NCBI GenBank assembly: GCA_902619315.1 | Contig: CACNDW010000010.1 | Coordinates: forward strand, 1-53,168 | From: an uncultured Bacteroidota bacterium | GTDB lineage: Bacteria > Bacteroidota > Bacteroidia > Flavobacteriales > Flavobacteriaceae | Length of the DNA stretch: 53,168 nt | Reading direction: 5' to 3' | Shown: one piece after another, positions 36,852 to 47,197 of the stretch | Layout: each line of letters starts with the position of its first letter | How positions within the stretch are numbered: the stretch's first letter is position 1 | Position numbers and translations under genes: made by a program | The notes under the pieces: model-generated | Databases searched by the model: none | What the model was told of the DNA's origin: nothing | What the model saw: only the letters and a program-made list of their open reading frames with translations

Positions 36852-37919
36852 ATGATTTCAAGAAATCGTTATTTATCCAAACAAAAATGGGATCAGTTGT
36901 TAAAGGCTTTGCCTTATCAATTACCAACAAGTGTCATTGGGCATTCGGTTTTAAATCAACCCATATACGCACATTGTTTGGGAAAAGGGCCTAAAAAAGT
37001 ACTTTTATGGTCACAAATGCATGGTAATGAATCTACCACTACCCGTGCATTATTGGACCTATTTAACCATTTACATTCCATTAGCGGAGCTAAATTACTG
37101 GAGGGATTAACGTTATTGATCATCCCTCAATTAAACCCAGATGGATCTTCGGCTTATAATCGTTTAAATAGAAACAACATTGACCTTAACCGTGACGCGC
37201 TGGACTTATCCCAACCTGAAAGTATTGCCTTGAATGAGGTTTTTAAATCATTTTCTCCAGATTTTTGTTTTAATCTTCACGGTCAACGCAGCATATTTGC
37301 AGCCGGGAAAAGGGGTAAACCCGCTACCTTATCTTTTTTGTCGCCTGCAGCAGACGACAAAAAAAGTCTTACACCAGCGCGAGTAAAAGCCATGCAATTG
37401 ATAGCACTTATTAATAATAATTTACAAAAGTTTATTCCAAATCAGATAGGTCGTTACGATGATACTTTTAATTCTAATTGTGTGGGAGACCGATTTACTT
37501 CTTTGGGAGTACCTACTATATTGTATGAAGCAGGTCACAACAGTTTGGATTACGATCGAAATTTTACCAAAAAAATGATCTTTAATGCTCTTATAACAGG
37601 TCTCAATGCAATTGAAAATGGAGATTATTTAAACTATTCGACAGCAGAATATAACCAAATCCCAGAGAACCAAAAAGATTATGTAGATATTCTAATTAAA
37701 AATGTTGATATAAAAACTGATACCGGATTATTTAAGAATCAGGAATTGTCAGTGCTCTATCATGAAGAAAAGAAGGGTGAAAGTGTCTATTTTAAGCCTG
37801 TATGTCATCGTTTTTCAGAACATTCAGAACTTCTGGCCCACAGCGTATTCAATGCGGATCAAATCCTTAAGGTTTCTATGGTTGAATTTGCAGAAGGAAA
37901 AACTATTGATATCTTCTAA
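36852..37919 (+). CDS. M14-family zinc carboxypeptidase-like protein
   Basis: Protein of 355 aa. Zn ligands His57 and Glu60 in M-H-G-N-E, and the third His in F-N-L-H-G-Q-R. The general-base Glu is in I-L-Y-E-A-G-H. The N-R-N-N-I-D-L-N-R-D substrate loop is present. There is no signal peptide, so it acts in the cytoplasm, unlike secreted digestive members. Divergent from the XRE gene; its promoter region is covered with TTGTAAA sites. An Lrp-type gene follows 95 nt later. Confidence 0.88.
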   Translation: MISRNRYLSKQKWDQLLKALPYQLPTSVIGHSVLNQPIYAHCLGKGPKKVLLWSQMHGNESTTTRALLDLFNHLHSISGAKLLEGLTLLIIPQLNPDGSSAYNRLNRNNIDLNRDALDLSQPESIALNEVFKSFSPDFCFNLHGQRSIFAAGKRGKPATLSFLSPAADDKKSLTPARVKAMQLIALINNNLQKFIPNQIGRYDDTFNSNCVGDRFTSLGVPTILYEAGHNSLDYDRNFTKKMIFNALITGLNAIENGDYLNYSTAEYNQIPENQKDYVDILIKNVDIKTDTGLFKNQELSVLYHEEKKGESVYFKPVCHRFSEHSELLAHSVFNADQILKVSMVEFAEGKTIDIF

Positions 37920-38014
37920 AAAACAGATTTTAGATATTAAAATTGTAGCTAAAATCAAATTTCTTTAAATATTATTAAATTTTTTTGTTTAATTTGGGGA
38001 AAAATCTAACAATT

Positions 38015-38494
38015 ATGAATAAGGTAAAATTAGATGAGGTTGATCATCAAATTTTGGACATCCTTATAGACAATACCCGTGTTCCATTTACGGATATTTC
38101 AAAGCGACTGTTTATTTCAGCAGGAACGGTTCATGTAAGGGTGAAAAAAATGGAAGAAGCCGGCATTATTAAAGGTTCATCGTTAAATCTGGATTATGTG
38201 AAATTGGGTTATTCTTTTATTGCTTACATCGGTATTTTCTTGGAAAAAACTAAAATTATAAATGATGTAATTAAAAGTCTTAATGACATACCGTTTGTCA
38301 CAGTAGCTCACATTACCACTGGTAAATTTAATATTTTCTGTAAGGTCAGGGCTCATGATACCAAACATGCTAAAGAAATTATTTTTATGATTGATGATAT
38401 TGATGGAGTTTCTCGGACAGAAACAATGATCTCACTAGAAGAAAGTATTAACGACAAAAAGAGATTAATGCACAGGATTTTTAATGAATTATAA
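38015..38494 (+). CDS. Lrp/AsnC-family transcriptional regulator
   Basis: Protein of 159 aa. N-terminal helix-turn-helix (D-I-S-K-R-L-F-I-S-A-G-T-V-H-V-R-V-K-K-M) and the C-terminal RAM ligand-binding domain (residues about 72-150). Typically binds amino acids. I chose the ATG at 38015; the frame extends to a TTG ten codons upstream. It precedes ppc by 25 nt and may share a transcript with it. Confidence 0.9.
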   Translation: MNKVKLDEVDHQILDILIDNTRVPFTDISKRLFISAGTVHVRVKKMEEAGIIKGSSLNLDYVKLGYSFIAYIGIFLEKTKIINDVIKSLNDIPFVTVAHITTGKFNIFCKVRAHDTKHAKEIIFMIDDIDGVSRTETMISLEESINDKKRLMHRIFNEL

Positions 38495-38519
38495 ACCATA
38501 TTTATACCCTTAACAGTTG

Positions 38520-41108
38520 ATGGCTCGAAAATCCAAGATCGAAAGATTTAATGAGAGTGTCCTCTCAAAATTTCAAATCTATAATAGTCTTTTTCTTACA
38601 CTTCCTTTTGATTCCATCAGAAATACGTCTGTATTGATTCCTCTTTTTACAGATCACTGCAGAAACGGTTATGATCAGAAATTAGACCCTAAAGAAATAA
38701 CCTCTAGTTTTTTTAGAAGATACCTTCCAGAATATGATGAAAAAGAACAGGTTGATTTACTTTTTCGTTTTATACAATATATTGAACGCCAAGTGGTTCT
38801 CTTTGACGCGATTGAAGATGCTGCATTTGGATATGTAAATAATATGCACGGCAGGGGGACCATTCGTCACATCAAAGAAGACGCTTCAGACAATCTTAAA
38901 GTCAACGAACTAAAAGATTACCTAAATAGGTTTAAAGTCCGAATTGTTCTAACTGCTCATCCTACCCAATTCTACCCAGGAAGTGTATTAGGCATTATTA
39001 ATGATCTAGCTAAAGCAATTGACACTGGAGAGGTTGAAAACGTAAAATTATTGCTCACTCAATTAGGTAAGACCAAATTTTATAAAAAGACAAAACCATC
39101 TCCCTATGATGAGGCAATTAGCTTGATCTGGTATTTGGAAAATGTTTTTTACCATTCTGCCAGCACGATATATACTTATATCAAAAAACAAATCTTTAAC
39201 AAAGCAGCCCTAGAAAATTCTATTTTTGATTTTGGATTCTGGCCAGGTGGTGACCGAGATGGTAACCCCTATGTCACACCTGAAATTACTCTTAAAACTG
39301 CAGAGAGTCTTAAGTTTTCAATACTAAGGAATTATTTCAGGGAAGTCAGAAAGATGAAGCGAAGTCTTACATTCAACGGCTTAGATGAAATGTTAGATGT
39401 TTTGGAAAGTGATCTTTATGCGACATTATTTTCTAAAGATAAGCCTGATCATTTTAACATCGATTATTTTGAAAAAGTTCTTGATGATATTCACCAAATT
39501 ATTGTTAACCAGACTGATGGTCTTTACGAATCTTTGATTTTGGATCTCAAACACAAGGTAAAAATATTTGGTTTCCACTTCGCAAGCCTTGACATTCGAC
39601 AAGATTCCAGAATCCATAAAAAAGTGTTTGATGAGATTTTTTCTCACCCCGACATAGGAAATTATGTTAAGGGATTGCCAGAAGATTTTGAAAAATTGGA
39701 TACCCCTTCCAGACTCAAAGTTCTGACCACACTTAAAGGAAACGTTCCCTCTGAGATTTTCGAATCAACTATAACTAAGGAGACATTGGGCAGTATTCGT
39801 GCTATGCGAATTATTCAGGAGCGAAATGGTGAAAGAGGTTGCAACCGTTACATTATCAGTAATTGCCAAACGATTGATAACATATTGGAATTGTTTGCCT
39901 TACACAAAATATGTAATTGGGATCAACCCACAGTCGATATCATCCCCCTTTTTGAAACCATTCCCGATTTGAAGGTTTGTGTGAAAATCATGCAGACCCT
40001 CTTTGAGGACGAACAATACAGAAAACATTTAGCTTCCCGAGGGGACAAACAAACCGTTATGCTAGGATTTTCTGATGGAACAAAAGACGGCGGATATTTT
40101 ATGGCCAACTGGAGTATATATAAAGCCAAAGAGGATTTAACTGCACTGTCTAATAGTCATGGTATTAGTGTCGCTTTCTTTGACGGAAGGGGAGGACCAC
40201 CGGCAAGAGGAGGAGGAAACACCCATGAATTCTATGCCTCGATGGGTAAAAGAATTCAAGCAGATGACATTCAGTTGACCGTTCAGGGACAAACCATTAG
40301 CTCCAATTTTGGTACAAACGATTCCTGTCAATACAATTTAGAGCAGTTGCTCAGTTCGGGGATTCAAAATCAGGTATTCAATTCAGAGAGAAATGTCTTG
40401 ACTGAGGAAAACCGCGAAACAATGAATCAATTGGCTGACGAAAGTCATAAAGCCTATAAGGATTTTAAAGCTCGTCCTGAGTTTATTCCTTATTTAGAGG
40501 AAATGACCACATTAAAATATTATGCAAAAGCAAATATCGGAAGTCGACCCTCTAAAAGAGGAAATTCTAAGAAACTTGAATTTTCTGACCTTAGAGCCAT
40601 TCCATTTGTGGGAAGTTGGAGTCAATCCAAACAAAATGTACCCGGTTTTTATGGGGTTGGTTCTGCCCTCAAATCTTTTGAGGACAAAAATCAATTTGAC
40701 AAAGTGGCCCAATTGTATAAACAGTCTTCTTTTTTTAGAACTTTGATTGCAAATAGTATGATGAGCCTGACCAAATCATTTTTCGCCCTGACAGCCTATA
40801 TGCAAAATGACAAACTTTTTGGTGATTTTTGGAATTTGATTCATGATGAGTTCAAATTGACCCGAGAAATGATTTTAAAACTTACCGGTTTTGAGGAATT
40901 GATGGAAAATGAACCTGCGGGAAAAGCTTCAATTAAGGTAAGAGAGGAGATTGTTCAGCCTTTGTTGACCATACAGCAGTCTGCTTTGATGAGCATATTG
41001 GATGCTAAAAAATCAGAAGATATATCGGAGGAAACCATCGAATTGTACGAAAAAATGGTTACACGCTCTTTATTTGGAAACATCAATGCGAGTAGGAACT
41101 CTGCCTAA
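38520..41108 (+). CDS. ppc: phosphoenolpyruvate carboxylase
   Basis: Protein of 862 aa that carboxylates PEP to oxaloacetate (anaplerosis). Motifs L-T-A-H-P-T-Q with a catalytic His, G-G-D-R-D-G-N-P and F-F-D-G-R-G-G-P-P-A-R-G-G-G-N-T-H. Starts at the ATG at 38520; a TTG one codon earlier is an alternative. The stop interlocks with aroB (CTAA). Both PEPC and the shikimate route draw on PEP, but the genes are convergent, so no shared transcript. Confidence 0.96.
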   Translation: MARKSKIERFNESVLSKFQIYNSLFLTLPFDSIRNTSVLIPLFTDHCRNGYDQKLDPKEITSSFFRRYLPEYDEKEQVDLLFRFIQYIERQVVLFDAIEDAAFGYVNNMHGRGTIRHIKEDASDNLKVNELKDYLNRFKVRIVLTAHPTQFYPGSVLGIINDLAKAIDTGEVENVKLLLTQLGKTKFYKKTKPSPYDEAISLIWYLENVFYHSASTIYTYIKKQIFNKAALENSIFDFGFWPGGDRDGNPYVTPEITLKTAESLKFSILRNYFREVRKMKRSLTFNGLDEMLDVLESDLYATLFSKDKPDHFNIDYFEKVLDDIHQIIVNQTDGLYESLILDLKHKVKIFGFHFASLDIRQDSRIHKKVFDEIFSHPDIGNYVKGLPEDFEKLDTPSRLKVLTTLKGNVPSEIFESTITKETLGSIRAMRIIQERNGERGCNRYIISNCQTIDNILELFALHKICNWDQPTVDIIPLFETIPDLKVCVKIMQTLFEDEQYRKHLASRGDKQTVMLGFSDGTKDGGYFMANWSIYKAKEDLTALSNSHGISVAFFDGRGGPPARGGGNTHEFYASMGKRIQADDIQLTVQGQTISSNFGTNDSCQYNLEQLLSSGIQNQVFNSERNVLTEENRETMNQLADESHKAYKDFKARPEFIPYLEEMTTLKYYAKANIGSRPSKRGNSKKLEFSDLRAIPFVGSWSQSKQNVPGFYGVGSALKSFEDKNQFDKVAQLYKQSSFFRTLIANSMMSLTKSFFALTAYMQNDKLFGDFWNLIHDEFKLTREMILKLTGFEELMENEPAGKASIKVREEIVQPLLTIQQSALMSILDAKKSEDISEETIELYEKMVTRSLFGNINASRNSA

Positions 41109-42187
41109 TCTTTTTGATAGAAATCGAATGCCTCTTTAATATTTTCGGTAGTAACCTCTATGTCGATGGCCGGCTGACCCAATCCTTGAATCAAGGCGAA
41201 CTTTACTTTCCCGTGACTGTTCTTTTTGTCGTGTCTTAAAAAGTTGATGATGTCCCCTAAGTCTTTTGGTGAAAAACTTGACTTTGGGAAAATTTTAAGA
41301 AAAACTTCCTTGATCTCTTTGGCTACCGCCATCTCAAGGCCACAAAGTAGGGTAGACAAATAAGTTTCGGTGATCATTCCTATTGCAATGGCCTCGCCGT
41401 GGAGTAGGGTTATTTTTTGAGGATTTTTCAGGCAATGAGTTTCAATGGCGTGACCCAGTGTATGACCAAAATTTAGGATTTTCCTATAATTTGATTCGTA
41501 AAGGTCTTTGCTAACCACTGCGTTTTTGATTAAAATAGAGTGATGTATATATTTTTCTATATCACTGTTTTCTGATGACTTATATTGAGAGAGGTTTTCG
41601 AAATAGTTCTTGTCACAGATGATTCCATGCTTGAGCATTTCGGCATATCCACTCCTGTATTCGTTTTCCGGTAGGGTACTTAAATAGTTAGTATCAATTA
41701 TAACCATCCTGGGATGAGTAATGATGCCAATTTGATTTTTTAGTCCTCCTAAATCCACCCCAGTTTTCCCTCCTACTGAAGCATCTACCATTGAGAGTAG
41801 GGTGGTTGGTACATTGACAAAATCAATTCCCCTTTTAAAGGCTGCAGCTACAAACCCTCCGAGGTCTGTAACGACTCCACCACCTAAATTTATCAACAGA
41901 CTTTTCCGATCCGCACCGAGTTTGGAGAGATCTTGCCAAATGCTTTGGCAGGTTTTGAGATGTTTATTTTCCTCGCCGGCCTTGATTTTTAGGACATCAA
42001 ATTTTTTTAATTCTGATAAATTTCCCAAAAAGATTGGCAGGCAATGTATTTGGGTATGATTGTCAACCAATATATACACGGAAGAGTAATTGTCTGTTCT
42101 CAAAAGCGAATGGAGTGCACCATATGCTTCCTCAGAGAACAAAACTTTGTAATCCTCACCTATAATTGCAGATAATGCCTTTTTCAT
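41105..42187 (-). CDS. aroB: 3-dehydroquinate synthase
   Basis: Protein of 360 aa; second step of the shikimate pathway. NAD site G-G-G-V-V-T-D-L-G-G; metal and substrate site S-V-G-G-K-T-G-V-D and the Zn His residues in F-G-H-T-L-G-H-A and L-L-H-G-E-A. Start at 42187, 45 nt after the stop of the 120-aa gene on the same strand. Confidence 0.95.
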   Translation of the reverse strand: MKKALSAIIGEDYKVLFSEEAYGALHSLLRTDNYSSVYILVDNHTQIHCLPIFLGNLSELKKFDVLKIKAGEENKHLKTCQSIWQDLSKLGADRKSLLINLGGGVVTDLGGFVAAAFKRGIDFVNVPTTLLSMVDASVGGKTGVDLGGLKNQIGIITHPRMVIIDTNYLSTLPENEYRSGYAEMLKHGIICDKNYFENLSQYKSSENSDIEKYIHHSILIKNAVVSKDLYESNYRKILNFGHTLGHAIETHCLKNPQKITLLHGEAIAIGMITETYLSTLLCGLEMAVAKEIKEVFLKIFPKSSFSPKDLGDIINFLRHDKKNSHGKVKFALIQGLGQPAIDIEVTTENIKEAFDFYQKD

Positions 42188-42232
42188 TATTGCAAAAGTA
42201 AAACATTAGATTGAATTGTGGAGCTGTTTGAA

Positions 42233-42595
42233 TCATTCGCTACGGTAGATGATTGAAATGATTTCAACAGTTTTTTCACAATTCTCTACCGTTAACGAAA
42301 TGGGTTTTTTTTCCCAGTAGCCATTCATAAAATAGATTTTACAACTGTTTTTTTGGGTTTTACTTTTTCCAAAATCAACATTGGCTTTATCAAGAAAACG
42401 CCTAAATGCTACGGAATCAAATGCCGAACTCGTATTATTTTGTTTTTTCCATATCTTTTTAGAAATATTGCTAATCACCCTATCGTTGGGACCATAGTTG
42501 CAACTTGTTTTTTTACCTTTCAAAATTATCATTAAAAAAATCAATCCTATGGAGAAACCCATCAAGTAAAAACCCAGTCGATACAGCAATTTCAT
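42233..42595 (-). CDS. 120-aa membrane-anchored protein (DUF4258-like)
   Basis: N-terminal anchor (residues 8-25) with the segment G-F-S-I-G-L-I, then a small soluble domain with G-K-K-T-S-C-N-Y-G-P-N and Cys residues. I recall DUF4258-labelled flavobacterial proteins of this shape, but am not certain. Its start overlaps the tsaE stop as ATGA, so it is coupled to tsaE. Confidence 0.65.
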   Translation of the reverse strand: MKLLYRLGFYLMGFSIGLIFLMIILKGKKTSCNYGPNDRVISNISKKIWKKQNNTSSAFDSVAFRRFLDKANVDFGKSKTQKNSCKIYFMNGYWEKKPISLTVENCEKTVEIISIIYRSE

Positions 42596-43002
42596 ATGCT
42601 TACTATATTAATGGTTCTTGATTGATCTTCATTAATACTGAGGGTAACTCGAGTATGATGAGGCAACAAGGGAGCAATTTTTTCTCCCCATTCAATCAGA
42701 CAGAAATTATCAGATTCCAAGTATTCCTCCGTACCAATATCCATTGCTTCGTCTATGTCTTTAAGTCGGTAAAAATCAAAGTGATAAATCCTTCCCTTAC
42801 TTAGGCTAATGTAATGATTGACAATCGAGAAGGTAGGGCTGGAAATGGGATCAGTGACCTCCCATTTTTCACACAATTCAGAGATCAGGGTTGTTTTGCC
42901 AGCTCCCATTGGGCCATCAAAACAAATGACAGAAGTATTTAAATTTTCATCTAAATAATTGACTGCTTGGTCAATTTGTTCCAAACTAAATCGAAATGAC
43001 AT
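42592..43002 (-). CDS. tsaE: tRNA threonylcarbamoyladenosine biosynthesis ATPase
   Basis: Protein of 136 aa that works with TsaB, TsaC and TsaD in t6A formation. Walker A G-P-M-G-A-G-K-T-T; S-S-P-T-F-S-I-V-N-H-Y switch; H-F-D-F-Y-R-L; conserved I-E-W-G-E. Full family length. It starts 15 nt after the porX stop. Confidence 0.95.
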   Translation of the reverse strand: MSFRFSLEQIDQAVNYLDENLNTSVICFDGPMGAGKTTLISELCEKWEVTDPISSPTFSIVNHYISLSKGRIYHFDFYRLKDIDEAMDIGTEEYLESDNFCLIEWGEKIAPLLPHHTRVTLSINEDQSRTINIVSI

Positions 43003-43017
43003 ATTACAAATTTAGGG

Positions 43018-44571
43018 TTATCGAGGACGCATTACAACAAAAGGGATGATCATTTCCTCCATAGAAATTCCACCGTGTTGAAAAGTGTTTCGGAAATGAT
43101 TGGCATAATGATTGAAATTGTTTCGATAAACAAAATACTGTTGTTCTTTAGCAAATATAAACTTGCTGTTTAGATGAGTAGCCGGTAATTGCAGTTCTTT
43201 TGGGTTGTTGATTTCCATGACGGATTTGGAAGGATAGCTCAAACTTTGCCCTTTTTTATACCTAAGATTCATACTAAGTTCCCGATTGCCTTTGACTTCA
43301 ATTGGCTGATCGACATTAATTGTTCCATGGTCAGTAGTGACTATTAGATTGAATCCTAATCTTCTTGCTTGTTGGATGATTTCGAGTAGGGGAGAGTTCT
43401 TGAACCAGGAGAGGGTAAGAGACCTAAAAGCTCTGTTGTCTGAAGCCAATTCTTTGATGATTTCCATTTCTGTTTTGGCATGGGATATCATATCAACAAA
43501 ATTATAAACGACGACCAGCAAATCATCATTTTTGTGATTGCTAAGGGATTGAGTCAGCTCTCTTCCAGCCTTAAGGTTGGTTATTTTTGAATAGCTGAAC
43601 TGGCAATTCATACCATTCTTTTGAAGTTGTGATTTGAGAAATGCTTCTTCATTTAGATTTTTACCCACTTTCTCATTTTCATCAACCCACAATTCTGGGT
43701 GATTTATTTGCATTTCAAGGGGCATCATTCCAGAGAAAATAGCGTTTCGTGCATATTGCGTAGCGGTAGGTAATATGCTGAAATAGGATATTTCCTCCTC
43801 TTTTTGGTAATGATTTTCAATGACGGGAGCAATTATTTTCCATTGATCGAAACGGAGGTTGTCGATTACCACCATGAGTGTGGTTTTGATGGATTCGTTT
43901 TTTAGGATGGGAAAGAGTTTCTTTTTAAGGATTTGATGAGACATTAGGGGGCCAGATTGGTTGACAATCCAGTCTTGGTAGTGATTTTGAACATACTTTG
44001 CGAAAAGTCGGTTTGCCTCTTTCATTTGATTTTGGAAAATCTCTAACATTGCTAGATCGTCAAGTCCTTCCAACTCCATTTCCCAATAGAGCATCTTGAT
44101 GTAAAAATTAGACCAATCTTCGTGGTTTTTTAACTCATTAATAGATTTTGATATCTTTTGAAAAGCCTTTTGATAATTTATTATGGTTTTTTCGGCAATC
44201 AAGTTTTTGTGTTCAAACAATTTTTTAAGTGCAAGGAGAATCTGATTAGGATTTACAGGCTTAATTAAATAATCTGAAATCTTCGCTCCAATAGCTTCTT
44301 CCATGATTTGTTCTTCCTCATTTTTGGTTATCATGATTACTGGAAGGTTGGGTGCGCTTAGTTTAATTTCATTCAGGGTTTCAAGCCCACCAAGTCCAGG
44401 CATGTTTTCATCTAATAATACCACATCAAATGTGTTTTTTTGAAGTATGAGTAAAGCTTCTTGTCCATTATTGCAAGCGGTGGTCAAATAACCTTTGTCT
44501 TTTAGGAATAAAAAATGAGGTTTGAGTAGTTCTATTTCATCATCCACCCACAAGATTTTGATTGGAGTCAT
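43018..44571 (-). CDS. porX: PorX-type response regulator with PglZ domain
   Basis: Protein of 517 aa. N-terminal receiver domain with phospho-acceptor Asp54 in V-V-L-L-D-E-N-M-P-G and acidic residues Asp10/Asp11. The C-terminal PglZ/alkaline-phosphatase-like domain has metal ligands in M-V-V-I-D-N-L-R-F-D, a likely catalytic Thr in P-T-A-T-Q-Y-A-R-N and T-T-D-H-G-T. PorX controls the type IX secretion system in this phylum and was shown to cleave oligonucleotide signals. The partner kinase PorY is not nearby. First gene of porX-tsaE-120-aa. Confidence 0.95.
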   Translation of the reverse strand: MTPIKILWVDDEIELLKPHFLFLKDKGYLTTACNNGQEALLILQKNTFDVVLLDENMPGLGGLETLNEIKLSAPNLPVIMITKNEEEQIMEEAIGAKISDYLIKPVNPNQILLALKKLFEHKNLIAEKTIINYQKAFQKISKSINELKNHEDWSNFYIKMLYWEMELEGLDDLAMLEIFQNQMKEANRLFAKYVQNHYQDWIVNQSGPLMSHQILKKKLFPILKNESIKTTLMVVIDNLRFDQWKIIAPVIENHYQKEEEISYFSILPTATQYARNAIFSGMMPLEMQINHPELWVDENEKVGKNLNEEAFLKSQLQKNGMNCQFSYSKITNLKAGRELTQSLSNHKNDDLLVVVYNFVDMISHAKTEMEIIKELASDNRAFRSLTLSWFKNSPLLEIIQQARRLGFNLIVTTDHGTINVDQPIEVKGNRELSMNLRYKKGQSLSYPSKSVMEINNPKELQLPATHLNSKFIFAKEQQYFVYRNNFNHYANHFRNTFQHGGISMEEMIIPFVVMRPR

Positions 44572-44759
44572 ATTTTATATCTTCGCAGCTAGATTAAAAA
44601 TTTAAAAAAAAACAACCCTTTTTAATTACCTAAATTACGTATTTATTGGGATTCTACCTTTATTAATTTTTGAGGTAATTTACTAACTTTTATTTCAGCA
44701 TTTTAGATGTATTCAATATGATGGGGTTTTGAAGCTATCTACATCTAACTTAAATTTCA

Positions 44760-44767
44760 TATTTTTG
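44760..44767 (+). promoter_or_regulatory. -7 element of the lpx operon promoter
   Basis: TATTTTTG, exact TAnnTTTG match, ending 5 nt before the lpxD ATG, so the mRNA would be leaderless or nearly so. No well-spaced -33 element is seen. The rest of the 201-nt divergent gap to porX holds no gene. Confidence 0.4.
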
Positions 44768-44772
44768 CAACA

Positions 44773-45795
44773 ATGAAATTTACAGCTCAACAAATTGCTA
44801 CTCAATTAGAGGGAACTGTTGAGGGAGACCCCAATGTAGAGGTTTTTCAACTTTCAAAAATTGAAGAAGCTCAAAAGGGTTCCCTTACTTTTTTGTCTAA
44901 TCCAAAATACACCCCATTTATATATAAAACTCAAGCTTCAGTGACCATTGTCAATCAGGATTTTATTGCAGAGGACAGGTTATCCACAACATTGGTTAGG
45001 GTTCCTAATGCTTATGATTCATTTTCGATTCTTTTAGATTATTACAATAAGGCAAAAATCTCTAAATCAGGTGTTGCTGAATCTGCTGTAATTGACCCCT
45101 CTGCAAAAATTGGGAAAAATTGTTTCGTTGGCCATATGTCATGTATACAGGAAGATGTGGAAATCGGTAATGATGTAAAAATTTACCCTCAGGTTTACAT
45201 AGGTAGTAATGTTTCAATTGGAGCTGGTACGATTATTTTTGCAGGCGCTAAAATATTAGAAGACTCTATTATAGGACAAAACTGTATTATTCATAGCGGG
45301 TCTGTGATTGGGTCTGACGGTTTTGGATTTGCTCCACAGGAAAATGGTGATTACAAAAAAATACCTCAAACAGGAATAGTAGTTTTAGGAGATCGAGTAG
45401 AAGTAGGTTCCAACTCAACTATTGATAGAGCAACCCTAGGTGTAACCTCCATTGGTAATGGTGTCAAACTAGATAATCAAATTCAGATTGCTCACAATGT
45501 AGAGATAGGCGATAATACAGTAATAGCTGCTCAAACTGGAATTGCGGGTTCTTCTAAGATAGGAAAAAACTGTGTTATAGGTGGACAGGTAGGGATTGTA
45601 GGACATATTAGTATTGGTGACAACGTAAAAATTCAGGGACAATCAGGTGTAATAAGTAACATCAAAGAGAACTCAACTATTCAAGGTACCCCTGCATTTT
45701 CCTACAATGACTATAATAAATCTTACGTCTATTTTAAAAATCTACCCAATATCTTAAAAGAGATTAACCGAATCATCAAGAAGCTTGACCTATGA
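44773..45795 (+). CDS. lpxD: UDP-3-O-acylglucosamine N-acyltransferase
   Basis: Protein of 340 aa; third step of lipid A synthesis. N-terminal uridine-binding domain, then a left-handed beta-helix of hexapeptide repeats (I-G-K-N-C, I-G-N-D-V...). The catalytic His is in Q-I-A-H-N-V-E-I-G. The stop overlaps the lpxC-fabZ start by 4 nt. First gene of a seven-gene operon. Confidence 0.95.
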   Translation: MKFTAQQIATQLEGTVEGDPNVEVFQLSKIEEAQKGSLTFLSNPKYTPFIYKTQASVTIVNQDFIAEDRLSTTLVRVPNAYDSFSILLDYYNKAKISKSGVAESAVIDPSAKIGKNCFVGHMSCIQEDVEIGNDVKIYPQVYIGSNVSIGAGTIIFAGAKILEDSIIGQNCIIHSGSVIGSDGFGFAPQENGDYKKIPQTGIVVLGDRVEVGSNSTIDRATLGVTSIGNGVKLDNQIQIAHNVEIGDNTVIAAQTGIAGSSKIGKNCVIGGQVGIVGHISIGDNVKIQGQSGVISNIKENSTIQGTPAFSYNDYNKSYVYFKNLPNILKEINRIIKKLDL

Positions 45796-47192
45796 CAAAA
45801 AAAAATTTTTATCAAAAAACACTCCAAGACAAGGTCACACTTGATGGTGTAGGCCTTCATACTGGCAAATCAGTAAAATTAACTTTTAAACCTGCACCCG
45901 AAGATACGGGTTACATTTTTGTTAGGACTGACTTAAGTCCTGCTGTTGAAATTCCAGCTGACATTAATTATGTTATCAATACTGATCGTGGAACCAATCT
46001 AGAGAAAGACGGTGCGAAAATTCAAACTTCAGAGCATGTTCTTGCAGCGTTGGTTGGGATGGGTATAGACAATTGCTATATTGAGCTCGACTCTGCCGAA
46101 TCTCCAATTATGGATGGATCATCGAAATTTTTTGTTGAGGCCATTGAGTCCGTAGGGATCCAAGAACAAGATAAATTGAGAGAGGAGTATGTTGTAACCG
46201 ATTTGATAAACTTCAAAGATGATGAGACTGGAAGTGAGATAACTTTGATTCCTGCTGACGAGTACCAAGTTACTACAATGGTCGATTTTGAAACCAAGGT
46301 TTTGGGTACACAGAATGCTTCCTTGGATTCGCTCCGAGATTTCAAGGAAACTATTGCTCCCTCTAGAACGTTTAGTTTTTTACATGAACTTGAAATGCTT
46401 CTGGAAAATGGATTGATTAAAGGAGGTGATCTAAACAATGCAATTGTTTATGTTGACAAACCTCTTTCTGAGAGTAACATGGATCGTTTAAAAGAAGCAT
46501 TCGGGAAAGATAATATTTCTGTTCAACCCAATGGAATATTGGATAACCTGAGTCTCCACTTTTCCAATGAAGCTGCCCGTCACAAACTTTTGGATGTTGT
46601 AGGAGATTTAGCATTGGTCGGAGTTCCTATAAGAGGAAAAGTCTTTGCACACAAGCCAGGACATAAGGTAAATGCTGATTTTACGAGAAAACTCTCCCAA
46701 ATAATCAGACAAGAAAGACGTCAGAATGCCCCCAAAGTGGATCTCAATTCAGAGCCATTGATGGATGTGAATGACATTATCAAAATGTTACCCCACCGAC
46801 CTCCTTTTCTTTTAGTAGATAAAATATTTGAACTTTCTGAGACACATGTTATCGGTCTTAAAAACGTTACTATGAATGAGCCTTTTTTTGCAGGTCATTT
46901 TCCTGGGGCACCTGTTATGCCAGGTGTTCTGCAAATTGAAGCCATGGCCCAAGCAGGAGGAGTTCTTTTGCTTAATACAGTTCCAGACCCTGAAAATTAC
47001 CTTACACTATTTATGAAAATGGATAATGTAAAATTTAAAAGACCTGTTAAGCCAGGCGATACACTTTTGTTTAAATTAGAGTTGATTTCTCCAATCCGAA
47101 GAGGCATATGTCATATGAAAGGTATGATTTTTGCCAATGGAAACTTAATGACTGAAGGTGAACTAATGGCGCAGATCATCAAACGAAATTAA
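45792..47192 (+). CDS. lpxC-fabZ: bifunctional UDP-3-O-acyl-GlcNAc deacetylase / 3-hydroxyacyl-ACP dehydratase
   Basis: Fusion of 466 aa. LpxC domain (residues about 1-305): [21 protein letters not shown] and the Zn-binding H-K-L-L-D-V-V-G-D. FabZ domain (about 325-466): [24 protein letters not shown] and catalytic E-A-M-A-Q. The fusion is a known Bacteroidota trait that joins a lipid A step to the fatty-acid cycle. Confidence 0.97.
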   Translation: MTKKNFYQKTLQDKVTLDGVGLHTGKSVKLTFKPAPEDTGYIFVRTDLSPAVEIPADINYVINTDRGTNLEKDGAKIQTSEHVLAALVGMGIDNCYIELDSAESPIMDGSSKFFVEAIESVGIQEQDKLREEYVVTDLINFKDDETGSEITLIPADEYQVTTMVDFETKVLGTQNASLDSLRDFKETIAPSRTFSFLHELEMLLENGLIKGGDLNNAIVYVDKPLSESNMDRLKEAFGKDNISVQPNGILDNLSLHFSNEAARHKLLDVVGDLALVGVPIRGKVFAHKPGHKVNADFTRKLSQIIRQERRQNAPKVDLNSEPLMDVNDIIKMLPHRPPFLLVDKIFELSETHVIGLKNVTMNEPFFAGHFPGAPVMPGVLQIEAMAQAGGVLLLNTVPDPENYLTLFMKMDNVKFKRPVKPGDTLLFKLELISPIRRGICHMKGMIFANGNLMTEGELMAQIIKRN

Positions 47193-47197
47193 TTATA

